64,000 bases of DNA from Cladorhizidae sp. MBARI D1340-BT2 (lineage: Eukaryota; Porifera; Demospongiae; Poecilosclerida; Cladorhizidae): positions 35,851,101-35,915,100 of the forward strand of contig JAQNBH010000017.1 of assembly GCA_028752905.1 (NCBI GenBank), in the 5' to 3' direction. The notes below the pieces were generated by a model. It was not told where the DNA came from. It was given only the letters and a program-made list of their open reading frames with translations, and did no database searches. The position numbers were made by a program, and so were the translations under genes. Within the stretch, counting starts at the first letter, position 1, and every line of letters starts with the position of its first letter. Below are positions 24,201 to 39,000 of the stretch, piece by piece.

Positions 24201-27200
24201 GAATTCAGCCATGCAGGTTTTGAGGCCCTCAGCTTTGGCTGCATGTGGTCATACTGTATGCAACATTTTTAGTATCAATTTTTTTAGCGCATACGAAGAA
24301 AGTGTGCAGAACCTATGGAGCTCCAAAGTCATAACTACATGGAGGGAGCTCCAAAGTTCTAACCACAAGTTTTTCTCAGATTCGAAGTGCTTTTAGTTAC
24401 GATGAGGAGGAAGGTATGATGAGGAGGAGGAAGAGTTTACTGCTATGACAAGGAGGAGGAAGCTATGACAAGGAGGAGGAAGAGTCAAGGAGGAGGAAGA
24501 GTTCACAGCTATGTCAAGGAGGAGGAAGAGTTCACAGCTATGACAAGGAGGAGGAAGAGTTCACAGCTATGACAAGGAGGAGGAAGAGTTCACAGCTATG
24601 ACAAGGAGGAAGAGTTCACAGCTATGACAAGGAGGAGGAAGAGTTCACAGCTATGACAAGGAGGAGGAAGAGTTCACAGCTATGACAAGGAGGAGGAAGA
24701 GTTCACAGCTATGACAAGGAGGAGGAAGAGTTCACAGCTATGACAAGGAGGAGGAAGAGTTCACAGCTATGACAAGGAGGAGGAAGAGTTCACAGCTATG
24801 ACAAGGTGGAGGAAGAGTTCACAGCTATGACAAGGAGGAGGAAGAGTTCACGGCTATGACAAGGAGGAGGAAAGGTGGAGGAAGAGTTCACAGCTATGAC
24901 AAGGAGGAGGAAGAGTTCACGGCTATGACAAGGAGGAGGAAGCTATGACAAGGAGGAGGAAGCTATGACAAGGAGGAGGAAGAGTTCACAGCTATGACAA
25001 GGAGGAGGAAGAGTTCACAGCTATGACAAGGAGGAGGAAGAGTTCACAGCTATGACAAGGAGGAGGAAGAGTTCACAGCTATGTATGATAAGGATGAGGA
25101 AGAGTTCACAGCTATGACGAGGAGGAGGAAGAGTTCACGATGCAACCCTTCTCCAAGGTGCTGTTTATTAACATGTGCATGATGCTGAGGCACTGCATGG
25201 AAGCTATGTATGCCCATATCTGCCCACCTTGTTCTAGATGGTCCATGGCTTCCTGCAAGCGTAAGTGTATTTTGTTATTCTCCATCCTAAGCTTGGCTTG
25301 CTCCTTTTGGCTTTGATGCAGTTTAGTCTCTGCTTCTCTCAACTTGTTGGTCTCCCAGAGCAACTGTGTACGCTTTAGATCCAGCTCTTTCATTGCTGAT
25401 CTATGACACTTCCTGTTAGAAATCATCACAAACATGGCAACCAATCATGTTATAAACGTAGCAACCAATCATGTTAGAATCATCACCAACACGGCAACTA
25501 ATCATGTTAGAATCATCACAATTATGGCAACCAATCATGTTAGAATCATCACAAACACGGCAACCAATCATGTTAGAATTATCACAAACCCGGCAACCAA
25601 TCATGTTGGTATCATCACAAACATGGCAACAAGAATTATCACAAACACGGCAACCAATCATGTTAAAATCATCACAAACAGTACCCAATCCTCTTGGATT
25701 CATAATAACCACTGTAAGCAACACTTAATTTCCCCTGATACAAATATGATATAGACAAGTACACAAGTATTGGACAACACACATACATATCACCCTACAC
25801 ACACACACATATGTACACAGCACTATACATGCACACAGCACACCAATGCATCGTGAATCTCTCTGTCTTCAGACCTTTCCACCTACACAGTCAGCATAGA
25901 AGGATTCAACACGACAGCTTTTATAGTACAAGAGATTTACTGACTCTGCGCTGGTGCTAGTACTAGATGCACTATAATCGGAAGACTACATTTTCTAGTG
26001 CAACTTCTATTCGAGTGAATACAGTAGTTACTGTCCACTACAATAGAGAAATGGAACTTAGCAACAGTACAGAGGATTTGTTTTGGAGCCAGTCTTATTG
26101 GCGTGCGTCATGCAGGAGAGTTTATTTCAGATACTAGTAATGTATACTAGGCATTGAGTGGTGAACAAAGACAAGGAAACGAGCTAGAGCATGTTGACGA
26201 GCTGAGTGAGTAACTATGTCCATTATCCTTCCTGTCAGCCATGCACCTCGCTCACATATGCCTGTGGGGAAGAAAAAAATATTACAAGAGCCTAGGTGAT
26301 TTGTTGTTTGTCCTACATATATCAGGCAGGCTTGTTCTGCCATCTGGTAGGGATCACATCAACTACTGTATGAACCATGCGGGCAGTTCCCACTTGTGCA
26401 ACATAGCCAGGCCATTCTCTAGCTTCATATCTGCTGCCGGACATTTTCTCCATCACTCTCGACTATTCCCAGTCTACACAAACCCACTTTATTTTGGTGG
26501 GTGACCCATTCAAATTTTTTTTATGGGTGAACGTATGGAGAATACATCCATACAAACATATGCCATGTGCAACAATACCCCGCTTTCCATCCAACTCAAC
26601 ACTGAGGGGGCTCGTGTGCTCGCCAATAACTGACTATGACCTGGACATGGGTGATGTCAGCTCCTTTTTGGGCGAATTTAAATCATCTTTGAGTGAAAGG
26701 AAATATAGGGAATATATACAAGGTGCCACCATCTATCAAACTAGGAACTATTTAGCTTCGAAAGATAGCTAGACACTTTCTTTTTGCACTTTCAAGAATT
26801 CTTTGTGCAATAGGCAGTCACAGTATTCGCATGGGGATACTTAAACAATTATTCATTATTCACAAATTCCAAACCTGTGGGATTAGCTAGAACTAAAGTT
26901 ATTAATATAATTTTTCCCCACAATTTTTCAGGTGCATATAATAATTAATAATTAATACAGGAAAGTATGTATGTGTGTGTGTATGTGTGAATCTTATGCA
27001 CAGCCAAACATTAATTGCCTGAAAATCTCCATGGAGATAAGCTCCACCCCAGGTGTACAACATATGTTAAAGGTCCTCTCAATATTTTGGTCTACATGGG
27101 TACAGTCTTTCAATGAACTTTCAGTTGACATAATAACATTACAATAACCTTCTCGATAATCAACTTGAAATTGTACTCTCTCAACATTTCGACTAGATGC

Positions 27201-30200
27201 TCTAGCCTTCATCAGGAATAATGAGACGCTAAGACTCGCGTGAGCCTGCTATATACTGGTAGCTAGCTATTCACTACATGCTACAAAACCATTGGCACAC
27301 GCGTCCAACACATGAACCGGATGTGGGAAGGAAAAATATATATATTAATAACAAACAAACATAATAAAATAAATAAATTTATTATTATTTTTTTTTTTAA
27401 TTACTTTTTTAAGCCTTATTACCTTTCTGGTCAAGTGTATATGTTTCATACTTCTGCGATGCATGTCGAGTTCCAAAGTCTTGACACACCTTACTTCTTC
27501 AATGTTTGCCAGAGTATAAGTCGCTCCCCCAAAGTTAGCCAATATTACCTATAATCTCTGGAAGAAGACGCACACTAAATAACGTGTCATCTACCAGCAT
27601 GTAGGAGCTAGAGTACATCCTGATCTCATTTCAATGTGACCGGCTGATCTTGGTGCAATGCCAACTCGATCTTCTTTTTCCAGTTTCTTACTACCTTTCC
27701 ACTTCCCTGTCACATACACCCACCACACACACACACACAGAGCATTGCATCTAGCTGCAGCACGAGTATCTCCACTTGTTATGATTCCACTGCATATCCA
27801 GCATAATTGATACATAGGTGTACCCCTGGAGGATTGTGACCTATAATCTGGCAGCTGCAGTAATTGGTATCCTCCCCAAAGAGATTATGTAACAAATTGG
27901 TACATGGTTCCAAATGCTTGCTGGGGTTCTTAGTATTGGATAGAAGGTAGACCATTCTGGTCCGATTTTGATGAATGGAGATATCAACATTCCAGGTTGA
28001 GGGGTTCACAAGGGTTAGAATGAATGGATATATCAACATTCCAGGTTGAGTGAGGGTTCACATAGTGTTAGAATCTGACAAAAGGGCTTAATTTGATGGA
28101 CGGTGTTTTTAAGTGGGTGAGTGGGAAATATTTGGTGTGTGAAAATGTAGAGGGGCGTGGCAGACATAGAAGTCACTTCCTAGTCCCTCCCGACTCCTCC
28201 CCAAAGTAAAACTAATCCCTTAAAAAATGTGCCTGATCACTTCAAAAATCGCCTATTCACAATTGAGCTCAATTGTAGACCTTACATTTCCCTGTGGTAA
28301 TAACTTCACTCATGTTCATAGCTCATAACGTGGTCCAGTTACACAACCTTTGAATGGGAAATGGTTACAGACACTCTGTGGTGGTCAGGATACAGTTTTT
28401 AAATGGAGTACACCTGTCACCACCATACCGACTTCATAAAGTAAAGTACATCACTGGAAAGCTCTTGAGCAAGCTATCTACTAACAATTAACCGAAAACA
28501 AAACAATATTAAGATGGTTGCAATTAAGATGGTTGCAATGGAGAGAGAAAAAGTTTACCCCCCCCTTTAATTAATTAACAGAGGGAGACAGCAATCTGGT
28601 AAATCCCTAGCAGGGAAAGCCTGTTTTTGAAAAGCAGATAATAGTTATCCACTCAAGATCCACAACTCGACAAGGAAATGAGCAGCTACATGTAGGTTGT
28701 GAACCTGGGAGAGTATCTAAGTAGGCTCTCACCTCAACCTTGCACCAGTTTAGAAAATGTAAGGAATATCTATTAGCTACTTTCCTATATCACAATCCAA
28801 GCATTGCAATATGATGACATTATTATAATGTACAGTACAGGTCAATAAACTGTTAGGCCTTCAGCTATGCTAGGGGTAGGACAATGGCTAGAGCTAACAA
28901 AACTAGGATTTCAACCTAATGTGGTCCCCCCCCCCCCTCTCCATCGCACACCACTGAATGCCATGTATTTATTATTAGTATATATACCTAGACATTATAT
29001 ACAATACCTGTAGGTCTTATGCTAGAAGCCTGATATGAGGCAAGAACAAGCAAACTTTATATAACACCAATACTTAGCTTATCCTACCTATATATATATA
29101 TATATATATATACACACAAGCTCTCTTTCAACATAGAACTTATAATCACAGGTGTATCTACACATCAGCTGTTGCTGGACTAGACTTGGCCTAACAAAGC
29201 AAGCCCACAGATGAGTACTGAATTTCTACGCAGCCAAAGTTGAAGCTAGCTTATATTATAGCATTGGAAAGCCTTAGGAAAGCTCTAGTTACAAACCACA
29301 GCTGTGGCTATAGCTTCTGCATTGGTAGGCTGGGTCCAAAGAAGGAAGTCCACAAATGAAAATTTACCAGATTGGCTACAAAGTTTCTAAGGGCCTGTAA
29401 CGTTTAATTTGTTCCCCCCAAAAAGTTGTCCCCCCCGTTATTGAAAGTTTTGTTCCCACCCTAGCCCTAGCCCTTTATTTTTCAAGAGGGAACTTTTTTT
29501 TCAAGTAAAAAGTTCCAGGGGGAACATATTTTTTAAAGAAAAAGTTCCAGGGGGAACCAAATATGGGGGGACCAAATTTGTCATGACAGGCCCACAGCTT
29601 AGGGTGCTATGCAACTTATAGACACCGTATTTCCTCGATTGCCTTCCTCCTCCGATAGACTGTGCACCACTTGCTATCTAGAATGAAATAGTACGCTCCC
29701 TCAATTACACCAGGTACCAGCAGGAAATAATTATTGGGGTTGTGGAGGTAATGGAGATAGGATCCTCACGATGCCATGAGATATTCCCTTCGCAGATGTG
29801 CAATCAGCCACTTTGACCCCACAAACTTTCTCTGGTTTCATGTCTCACGCTCAAGCAGTCACCCTGCTGATATCCTCCACGCAAACTGGTGTGGAGGCTA
29901 ACCCGCCGCACTGGATATCTCAGTCATGACCATCAGGTGACCCAAGGTCATCATGCTCTGCGGATCAGGGAAGAGAAAAAGACGGCTGCGAACAATATGG
30001 GTTGCAGGTCGGTAGTGTCGTTTTTTTATCCCAATTGTGGCTAAGACTTTGGGTGGTTGGAGTGAGAAAACCATGCATGTGATTGCCAGGACTGGCCGGC
30101 AGCCATAGTCCAAGCTCTCCACCAGGAGAACTACAATACAAGACACCTGCATATTTTAGAGGCTTCCATTACTCTGTGCAAAGGGAAAGCCACCCTTTGG

Positions 30201-32962
30201 ATTCAAAGATGCCAGCCCCCCTCAGCTTGTGTAGATGGATTCATCTGTGACCCTGTTTGTTTGTCGTTGTTCTTTAATGTGCCTATGGCTCCTCATGAAA
30301 TGAATACAACACCCACGCTCTAATCGAGGAAAACCGGTATAATGAAGTGGTTTTCAATGTTTTCAATAGCGTTCTTGTCTTGAGTTCTGTGAGAAAGCTA
30401 TAGCTACAAACGACAGCTATAGCTGGTAGGCCTGGTAAGAAGGAAATCCACAAATGAAAATTTACCAGATAAGTTTCTAAGGGCCCACAGCTTAGTCTAT
30501 CGAGTACACATACTAGCTACAAACCACAAAAGTGTCAACCACAAGATTACCAATGGCAGCTGCACTGTACTGGGCTGGCTTGACCAAATAAGGAAGGCAT
30601 TGATACAAAACCAGCTACATGTACCTGACATGTACAGTTACAAAAATAAAAAATGAGATATAAAATAAATGAAATAAGAATTTACCAATTTTAGACAACA
30701 ACAATTTTAGACAACAAACATTTATAGAGAACTCCAAATATAACACAGACTTCTAACAGAAGCATAATATCCTTCATTATACTAATAGGTAAAGGGTCTT
30801 GGAAATATTTGATATTAGTACGTTCTTGTTTCATTTCTAATAATCCATTTTGTGTTGTTTTCTGAATATTTTTCTGAATATTTTTATAGTGAAGCCTACA
30901 AGAGTATAGCACCAGAACTAACCAATCATAGATTTTTTAATTTATTGTTACCCATGTTTATTATAGACACATGTGCCTTAAGTTAGCGAGTGAAGGCATC
31001 CGCAGTGGGGAGTCGGATGGAAAACTCGGTATTGCCACACGCAGAATATCTATCGATATATGTGTGTATCTACATGTATTCACTGTACATCTATCTTGAA
31101 CGGGTCACCTGTCTTAAATAATGCAGGCATATGTTAACGGGAATGATCAAGTGAGAACAGGACGCATGCTTACAGGAAAGAATGTTGGAGTTTCATTCGG
31201 ACATAACTCATCATGTGTTCCAGCTATGGTAGTGTGGTACCACCTTAAAATAAAACAAAAAAATCGAAATGACTGTCTCGGTGAATCTCAAGAATATCTG
31301 AGTGGGCTCTCGCTTGAACCTTGTACCAGTTTGAAATCTTTAAGGCTAAGTAGCTGCTTCCTAATATCACAAACCCAGCATTACAATATGATGACAAATA
31401 AATAATACACAGATCAGTCGCTGTATTGGGGTTTCTGGTATGCTAGGGTCAGGACAATATCTAGAGCAATACAAGTTTGGCCCAATAAGGCTCAGGATAA
31501 AATAATTATACTTCTTCCTTTCTCGATTGACTTTCACTCCCCCTGCCACATATGATTAGCCCAACAGGCTTCACTTATAACCAGGCCTCACTTATAACCA
31601 GTCCTCACTTATAACCAGGCCTCACTTATAACCAGGCCTCACTTATAACCAGGCCTCTTATAACCAGGCCTCACTTATAGCCAGGTCTCACTTATAACAA
31701 GGCCTCACTTATAACCAGGCCTCACTTATAACCAGGCCTCACTTATAACCAGGCCTCACTTATAACCAGGCCTCACTTATAACCAGGCCTCACTTATAAC
31801 CAGGCCTCACTTATAACCAGGCCTCACTTATAACCAGGCCTCACTTATAACAAGGCCTCACTTAAAACCTGGCCTCACTTAAAACCTGGCCTCACTTAAA
31901 ACCAGGCCAAACTTATAACAAGGCCTCACTTATAACAAGGCCTCACTTAAAACCTGGCCTCACTTAAAACCAGGCCTCACTTATAACCAGGCCTCACTTA
32001 TAACCAGGCCTCACTTATAACCAGGCCTCACTTATAACAAGGCCTCACTTAAAACCTGGCCTCACTTAAAACCTGGCCTCACTTAAAACCAGGCCACACT
32101 TATAACAAGGCCTCACTTATAACAAGGCCTCACTTAAAACCTGGCCTCACTTAAAACCTGGCCTCACTTAAAACTATGGCCTCACTTATAACCAGGCCTC
32201 ACTTATAACCAGGCCTCACTTATAACAAGGCCTCACTTATAACAAGGCCTCACTTATAACAAGGCCTCACTTAAAACCTGGCCTCACTTAAAACCAGGCC
32301 ACACTTATAACCAGGCCTCACTTATAACCAGGCCTCACTTATAACCAGGCCTCACTTATAACCAGGCCTCACTTATAACAAGGCCTCACTTATAACCTGG
32401 CCTCACTTATAACCTGGCCTCACTTATATCTAGGCTTCTTGGTTTATTCTCATTTCATTAAAAGCCAACTACTAGTGACTGTATAACTGTGCCTGACCAT
32501 GCAGCATCAGCTAATGAACATGTACACGCGTATTAGCATTACAACAACATTCAGCTGGCAGCGACACATGTGCAGCTGTCTCATCTGAAAAAGATCGAGA
32601 GTTTACCTAACCTTCATTAGGTGTGCGGCTTCCACTTGAGCAGTTGTTAAGAGACAATGAACAGCTGACTCTACACTCATTCTTTTGATTATATTAACAA
32701 CTGCTTGACATACAGTGTACATATCCAGAAATTTCACTTATCCAAACAGGGTTGGGTCCCATAGGGTTTGGCTATGCAAGACACATGCATCATAAGTAGT
32801 TACCTGTTTTTGTTGCTACTTTTAAGTGTTTTATGAAGCTGACAACCTTTACCAATTTTGGGGGGTTGGGCTGAACCATTAGTGTTGAATCGAGAAATGG
32901 TTGTCGTTGCAATGTATTGAACAGTTTAATGGATATATATATTGTACAAGTTATGTGCATGT

Positions 32963-33007
<45 letters not shown>

Positions 33008-36000
33008 AGGGAGGGGAGTAGATAGATACATACATGTAGATACAAATCTTGAAGACGAAATTTCACGTAAAAATATATATTTAATACACGTTTTGGGTAG
33101 CCAGTTTTTCTACCTCCGTGAACGCACGCACGAGTGTTTTGTTGTTGTTGTGTTATTGATGTTTCTTTGGGGGGGGGGGGGGAATAGGCTGAAGTTACCA
33201 TCTATATACTAAGAAGCCGCCAAAGTGAAGCTGAGATACAAACTTTGTTTTTTGTCCGCCATTTAAAGCAGGGGTCAAATAGTATAGGAAGCGTTACTAC
33301 ACTACCCAATGTTCACTGTGTTCAAAGAGTTTTGCCTGAAGGCAGAGAGGCTAGGCATTAAAAAAAAATATCATCAGAAAGACAACTTTTGAACAATTCA
33401 TTTTCTATCCTCACACACACTGACATTCTGTGTTACCATGCTAATTACATACTCTTCATGTATGCTGAGAATCCCACCATATATTTCAACCCTTACTTCT
33501 CATCTTCCAGCTCTTGCTCCAGGAAGCGTATAAACTCTGCCTTGTCTCCTACATCCACAAAGGCCGTCATGTAATCCTTGACCCCCTGTACTGCCACACC
33601 CCTGCCTTGCTGGCACTCCATGCGGTGCAGTTTGGCGGACACTGTCTGTAGCTCACTGTTGCTCTGGCTCAGTGCTCTCTGAAGCCTCTGCAACTGCCCT
33701 AGGTCCGCCGTGGTGGAGCTGTGATGGCACAGAAGTGACGACATCTCTGCCTGTGGAGAACAAAAGGTGATCATTTAAGGGATTATGATCTCGGGGTCTC
33801 GAGGAAACCAAGGACATGGCAGACCTCTTGGAGCAAACCACCAATTGGATAACTGTACAAAGGAACAGATGGTACATTGTAGTTGGTACGTAGCTAGCTA
33901 GCTAGCCGTAGCATTCAAGAACTAGGAGAATTGGTAATAGTGTATGAATGGTGTTAGTTAGGAGAAGTGGTGATAGTGTATGAATAGTGTTAGTTAGGAG
34001 AAGTGGTGATAGTGTATGAATAGTGTTAGTTGGAGAAGTGGTGATAGTATATGAATAGTGTTAGTTAGGATGAAGTGGTAGTAGTGTATGAATAGTGTTA
34101 GTTAGGAGAAGTGGTGATAGTGTATGAATAGTGTTAGTTAGGATGAAGTGGTAGTAGTGTATGAAGTGTTACTTAGGATGAAGTGGTAAATACTTTTAGT
34201 TAGGATGAAGTGGTAATAGTGTATGAATAGGATGAAGTGGTAATAGCGTATGAATAGTGTTAGTTGGCTTCAGCTAGTGCACTGCATCTAAGAGTGCATT
34301 GCCATGTGAGTGTCGCAAAATGTCGACAATGTTAAAAAGAAAATACTGCCCAATAGAAATTAAAAAAGGTAGGTCATAGTGAAAGGCACTGCCTCCCCCC
34401 CCCCTCCCTCACCTCTCTTTCCCATTACTCCTTTATAATAATTTTTAAAAAACTTTTAACTTAGAGTACCTTCATCTTCTTCAGCTGAAGTGACGTGGTG
34501 GCATGTGTGTGCACCAAACTATCGTATTTGACCTTCAGAGAGATCATCTTCCGCTCGGCTCTCATCCTGCGGTCGTCCACTTCCCCAAACAGAGAGTTCC
34601 CCGTAGTCTGGGAGTGATCACTGTCAGCTCCCCCCATCTTATGAGACTTAAGAAGCTCCAGCTCTGAGGACAGCTCTACGTTGTGATCCTTTGCCTCCTA
34701 GCGGGAAGAGAGGAACAGGTGCTGGCTGTTCCCACATCACGCACTTTATTCTTGTGATCACTATTTAAACACATCTGGCTATTATGCACATATTTTTTTG
34801 TTAACTGCTGACTTTATTTGTAGTACATGGTTGGTTATAATAATTATATTAGAATAACGTTCTCAATAATCATGTATTCTCTCGACGTTTCGACTAGATG
34901 CTCTAGCCTCCATCGGGAATGCTAGAGCATCAAGTCGAAACATCCGAGAGAATACAATGTCAAGTTGATGTTGTTATGTCAACTGATTATGTCAACTGAG
35001 AATTCATTGAATTTTTTTTTTTATAGCTATAACCCTTTTTTAATAAATTTCTCAAACTGTGGACAATAAGCCACAGTAGTTTGGTATAAGAATCAGCTGC
35101 TAAGTTGAAGTAAGCAAATGAAAGCTACATCGCTATATATCTACAACAAAACTCACAGCCAAGAAATCCAGGAGTGCCTCCTTGCTCAAGAGCGAAGGAA
35201 TTCAGAATAATACCTGGTAAGCATAAATGTTTGGACTGCTTTCCACCAAAGAAGAACTTCCAGAAACAGTAGCAAAAGCCAGTAAGAGACTGTCACGAAG
35301 GCAGTTGTGATTGTCAGCCATTAATTTGTTTTATTACTCCTCCCTGTCCAACCAGTTTTGTAAATGAATTGAGTAGTCTATTGGGTATGTGCATACCAAG
35401 AATGGGCGCGTAGTTCAAATTCATCGATTAAATAATAATTTTTCCCCTGACGATGTCCGAGTTTGCACCATGATGCTTACGGCATTTAATTAATCGGTGA
35501 AGAGAATGTTTAACTCGCCTCTCATTTAAACAAATTCAGACATTGATCACAATTTAAAAAGTCTGACAAAATAGTAATAAAAAAAATCTCCTAACCCCCC
35601 CTCCCCCCTTCCCAGTTTGAGACGGTGAGTATCCTAAAAAATTTGTTTCTAGTGCTGATGGTTGCAACTGCTGCATGGGTCATTTTCAGGCACCTACTGC
35701 CACCTCTGGAAGCTCTTGTGCTGAGGAAGACAGCATGGGGACCCATGCTCACTGGGAAGCACTCCGGATCCCTTCACTCTTGAGAAAGGCAATACCCCTG
35801 GATAATTCTTTGCTCAAGATTTGTTGTGCACTTGTGTGATGTAGCTTTTTGCTTACTTACCGGAGATGGTTCATGCACCAAATTTCAGCTTCTTGCATTT
35901 GCATTCTGATGATATGAAGTTTGATGAGATTAGTCATTCATAGCAATGGCTGGTAGAAATAAAATCCCATGAATCAAGTCGAGGGCCAATTGGTTAACTT

Positions 36001-39000
36001 TTGAAATGCCATGCATGAAGAAGCATTGGATGTACATGTACAGTACATGCAGGGCCTCATACGAAGCGGGGGAAAGGAGAGAATGGGGTCCTAAAAACAC
36101 TGCATGTGATGAGTCAGATCGATGTTCTCAGATCAATGTTCTGGAACATCTGTGTGATTCAACACTTACTTTATTTGTGGTTTGTTGTATTAAATATATA
36201 TATATACATACATACATACATGTATGTATATATATATATAGAGAGAGAGTAGATCCTCACATATCCAACCCGAACTCGATAAAATGGTAAAACATGGTAA
36301 TAATAGTCCACATGTGGGTGAGGGCAGGTTAGAGACTTGCACATGAACCTTTTTTCTGCTTTTTTCTCTCCCCTTCCTCGCTCTCTCTGTCTGACTTAAT
36401 AACTTTATCAATAGAGCAGTCTATTGGACATGTGCAAACGGAGAATGGACATGTAATACAATTTAATTTTTCCCCATTTTTCCTGGCGATGTCCGAGTTT
36501 TTGGCGGTTAACAGGGAAGTTGTATTATGGTTCTCCTATCTGAAGTCGTTGGTCTATACACTGACCCACGTAGGCATGCACACTCAGCATTCTGTTGGTT
36601 CTGTTCGACACAAGGAAAGGAAGATATTATGTGTAGAGCTATCTATATGCTGAATGCTGAGTCAGCTAATTAAGTACGGCCACTATTGTGCTGTAGGACA
36701 GATTCCATGTAGATAATCCACGTACGGAGATTTGGTGAAGTGAATTATGAAAATGTAGAAGCATTGCGTCCGATTTGGGAAAACCTACCATATATGGAGA
36801 TAATGATATAATAATAGGTAACCATGGTAAATCCTGCAAGTTTAAAACCGACCCATCTTACAGCCTTAATGATTTGTTACGCTTTGAGGAAGAAGCTGTG
36901 GAGATGCCCTTCTTGGATTGCTCTATGCCTTAGCTACATAAGTTAGCATTAGTATTTGAAATTCTTTATTCGTAGACAAAAACAAATAAGGACAAAATAG
37001 CGAACCAGCTGATCTTTAAAAAATTCATGGGGCCTTCACGTGGCAAAGCATATTTTGGCAAAGTCCATAAATCCAGTAATGAGAGAGCATCTAGCATTGC
37101 TGTTTAGGCTTATTCTTCCCTTAGCTACTCCAATACACTTAATTAACTGCACAGTTGTTAAGAGGAAGATTTCTTCTGATGGTTGCTATAGGTAGGGGAA
37201 AATAATAATAAAATATTTTAATTGCATATCTGAAGTTTGATATGTAGGATTGAAAATCTCACTATGTACTCGCTTCACAAATCCTGTCACATTTATGACA
37301 GGTTTGCTGGTAGGTGCATGTATGTACCAATGAGAGGAGAGGAAGTTAAGGAAGGAAGAAGTCAGGGGAGGAAATGCGATTTTTTCCGAGAAGTTAAATA
37401 TTCACAGAGGCCGATAACCTAAGAATTCGTATCGTAGATTGGTGGAAGGCAGGAAGGCGGTTGTGATCATCAGCTATCTTCTTTTTCCCCTCGCTCTCTC
37501 CGTCTGACCAGATGTAAAGCTATTTAAAATCAATAGAGCAGTCTATTGGACATTGCAAATGTAGAATGGGCGCTTAACCCTCCAACCATCACAAGCGACT
37601 TTTGGCGCAGAGTGATCTAGCGTCACGATAGTAAAAGATCAAACCGTATATTTTATATCATAAAATTGCTTGATTTAAACTCTATTTATGCACCAAATAA
37701 CGTGACCGTATGTACCCGGTAACTAGGGTATAATTATTTCAATCACACGATGGGCTGAACGACTATCTCTCGAAAAGGTCCTTGCTCTTGTTCAAGACGA
37801 CGATTTTGACATCTATGAGGATTCTTCCAGCGATGAAGAAGGGGATAGCATCCATGCATACCTTGGAGAGAGAAAATCTAGCTGTGGAGCAGTTGAATTC
37901 TTTGCTACTGAGGTTGCATCTGCTTGCCGGCCAGCTGCTTGTAGCGCTACAGCTGATCACGATGTTTTTCTCTCCGATGATCAAGAAGGAAGTAATGAAC
38001 AAGGATACTCAGGGTTGTCATGGATTCTAGCTAGGTATAGATAAAGATTTAGCTTTCTAGTAGCTGAGTAGGCTTTTTTTTAACTTGGGTAGCAGGCGGG
38101 ATAGCTTGTGCACGCATGCATGCAATACGTTTTTATTGTATGTACATGTACATACAGACAACATGATGGATTACTGGACAGCCTGTTCTGCTTCCACCAG
38201 TGTCTATAACAGCTGCTCTCTCTCCCTCCTTCAGCGACAGAAGCTGGCATGCCTCCAGAGATTGACCAGATAATCATATTCATAGTTTGTGGTTGGTTGC
38301 TTAGCAACAAAGTGTCGACCACAGTGTTTATCAACACCTATCCCTATCCCACCAACCATGTTCTTGACCTGGTATTTATACCATGCTCATTTTTTTTTAA
38401 TGCTGTGTAAATCCGACGGTGAAAGGGTTAATTCGATTTACATTTGATCTCCTCATGGAGTGGACTATAACCAGAATAAAGAAAATACTGTAAACCAAGG
38501 GGAGGGAAGAACCCGAAAGGGAGGGTTATATACCTTACCTTTAATGCGTCATACCACTCCTTGGCCATCTTGTTCCTATCTTGGCATTCCTCCTCCAGAG
38601 TGGTTATCTTCTGCTGCAACGCTGCCATCTCCATATATGCCACCTTCACCAGTCCCTCTCCTTCAAGCAGCTGCAACTCAAGCTCTTCACAACGAGACTT
38701 CTCTGTAAAAATTTGAAAATTCAAAAATATTCGAAAATTCAAAAGAAAACAACAGCTTACAATGGCATGTACACATTTGCAACATTGCACACTTGCAGAT
38801 GTTACTTTGTAGTCCTTTTTTAGGATTTTTATGTAAGGGGTAGGTTTTTGAAATTATCAGATGGGGGACAGATGTGTGGCAATTTATTAATACCACTCTT
38901 CCCAAGGGAGGAGGTAAACCAAATCCAAGGAAAGGTCTTCCTTTCCCCCCCCCCCCCCCCCCCCCCCCCCCGAATGATGTATGTATATGCTATAATTTGG

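Noticed and set aside
26134..26343. LIYVGQTTNHLG resembling a GIY-YIG endonuclease motif of Penelope-like elements
   Set aside because: There is no GIY part, no following domain, and only a short frame; probably chance.
26994..27212. Small protein MKARASSRNVERV recurring at several places
   Set aside because: The recurring peptide is the translation of the hammerhead-like repeat (GATGAAGGCTAGAGC...); the common feature is RNA-type structure, not a conserved frame.
37782..38030. 82-codon plus frame as a gene
   Set aside because: A different frame of the same stretch gives the acidic N-terminus typical of piggyBac transposases between TTAA-flanked ends, which explains the region better.
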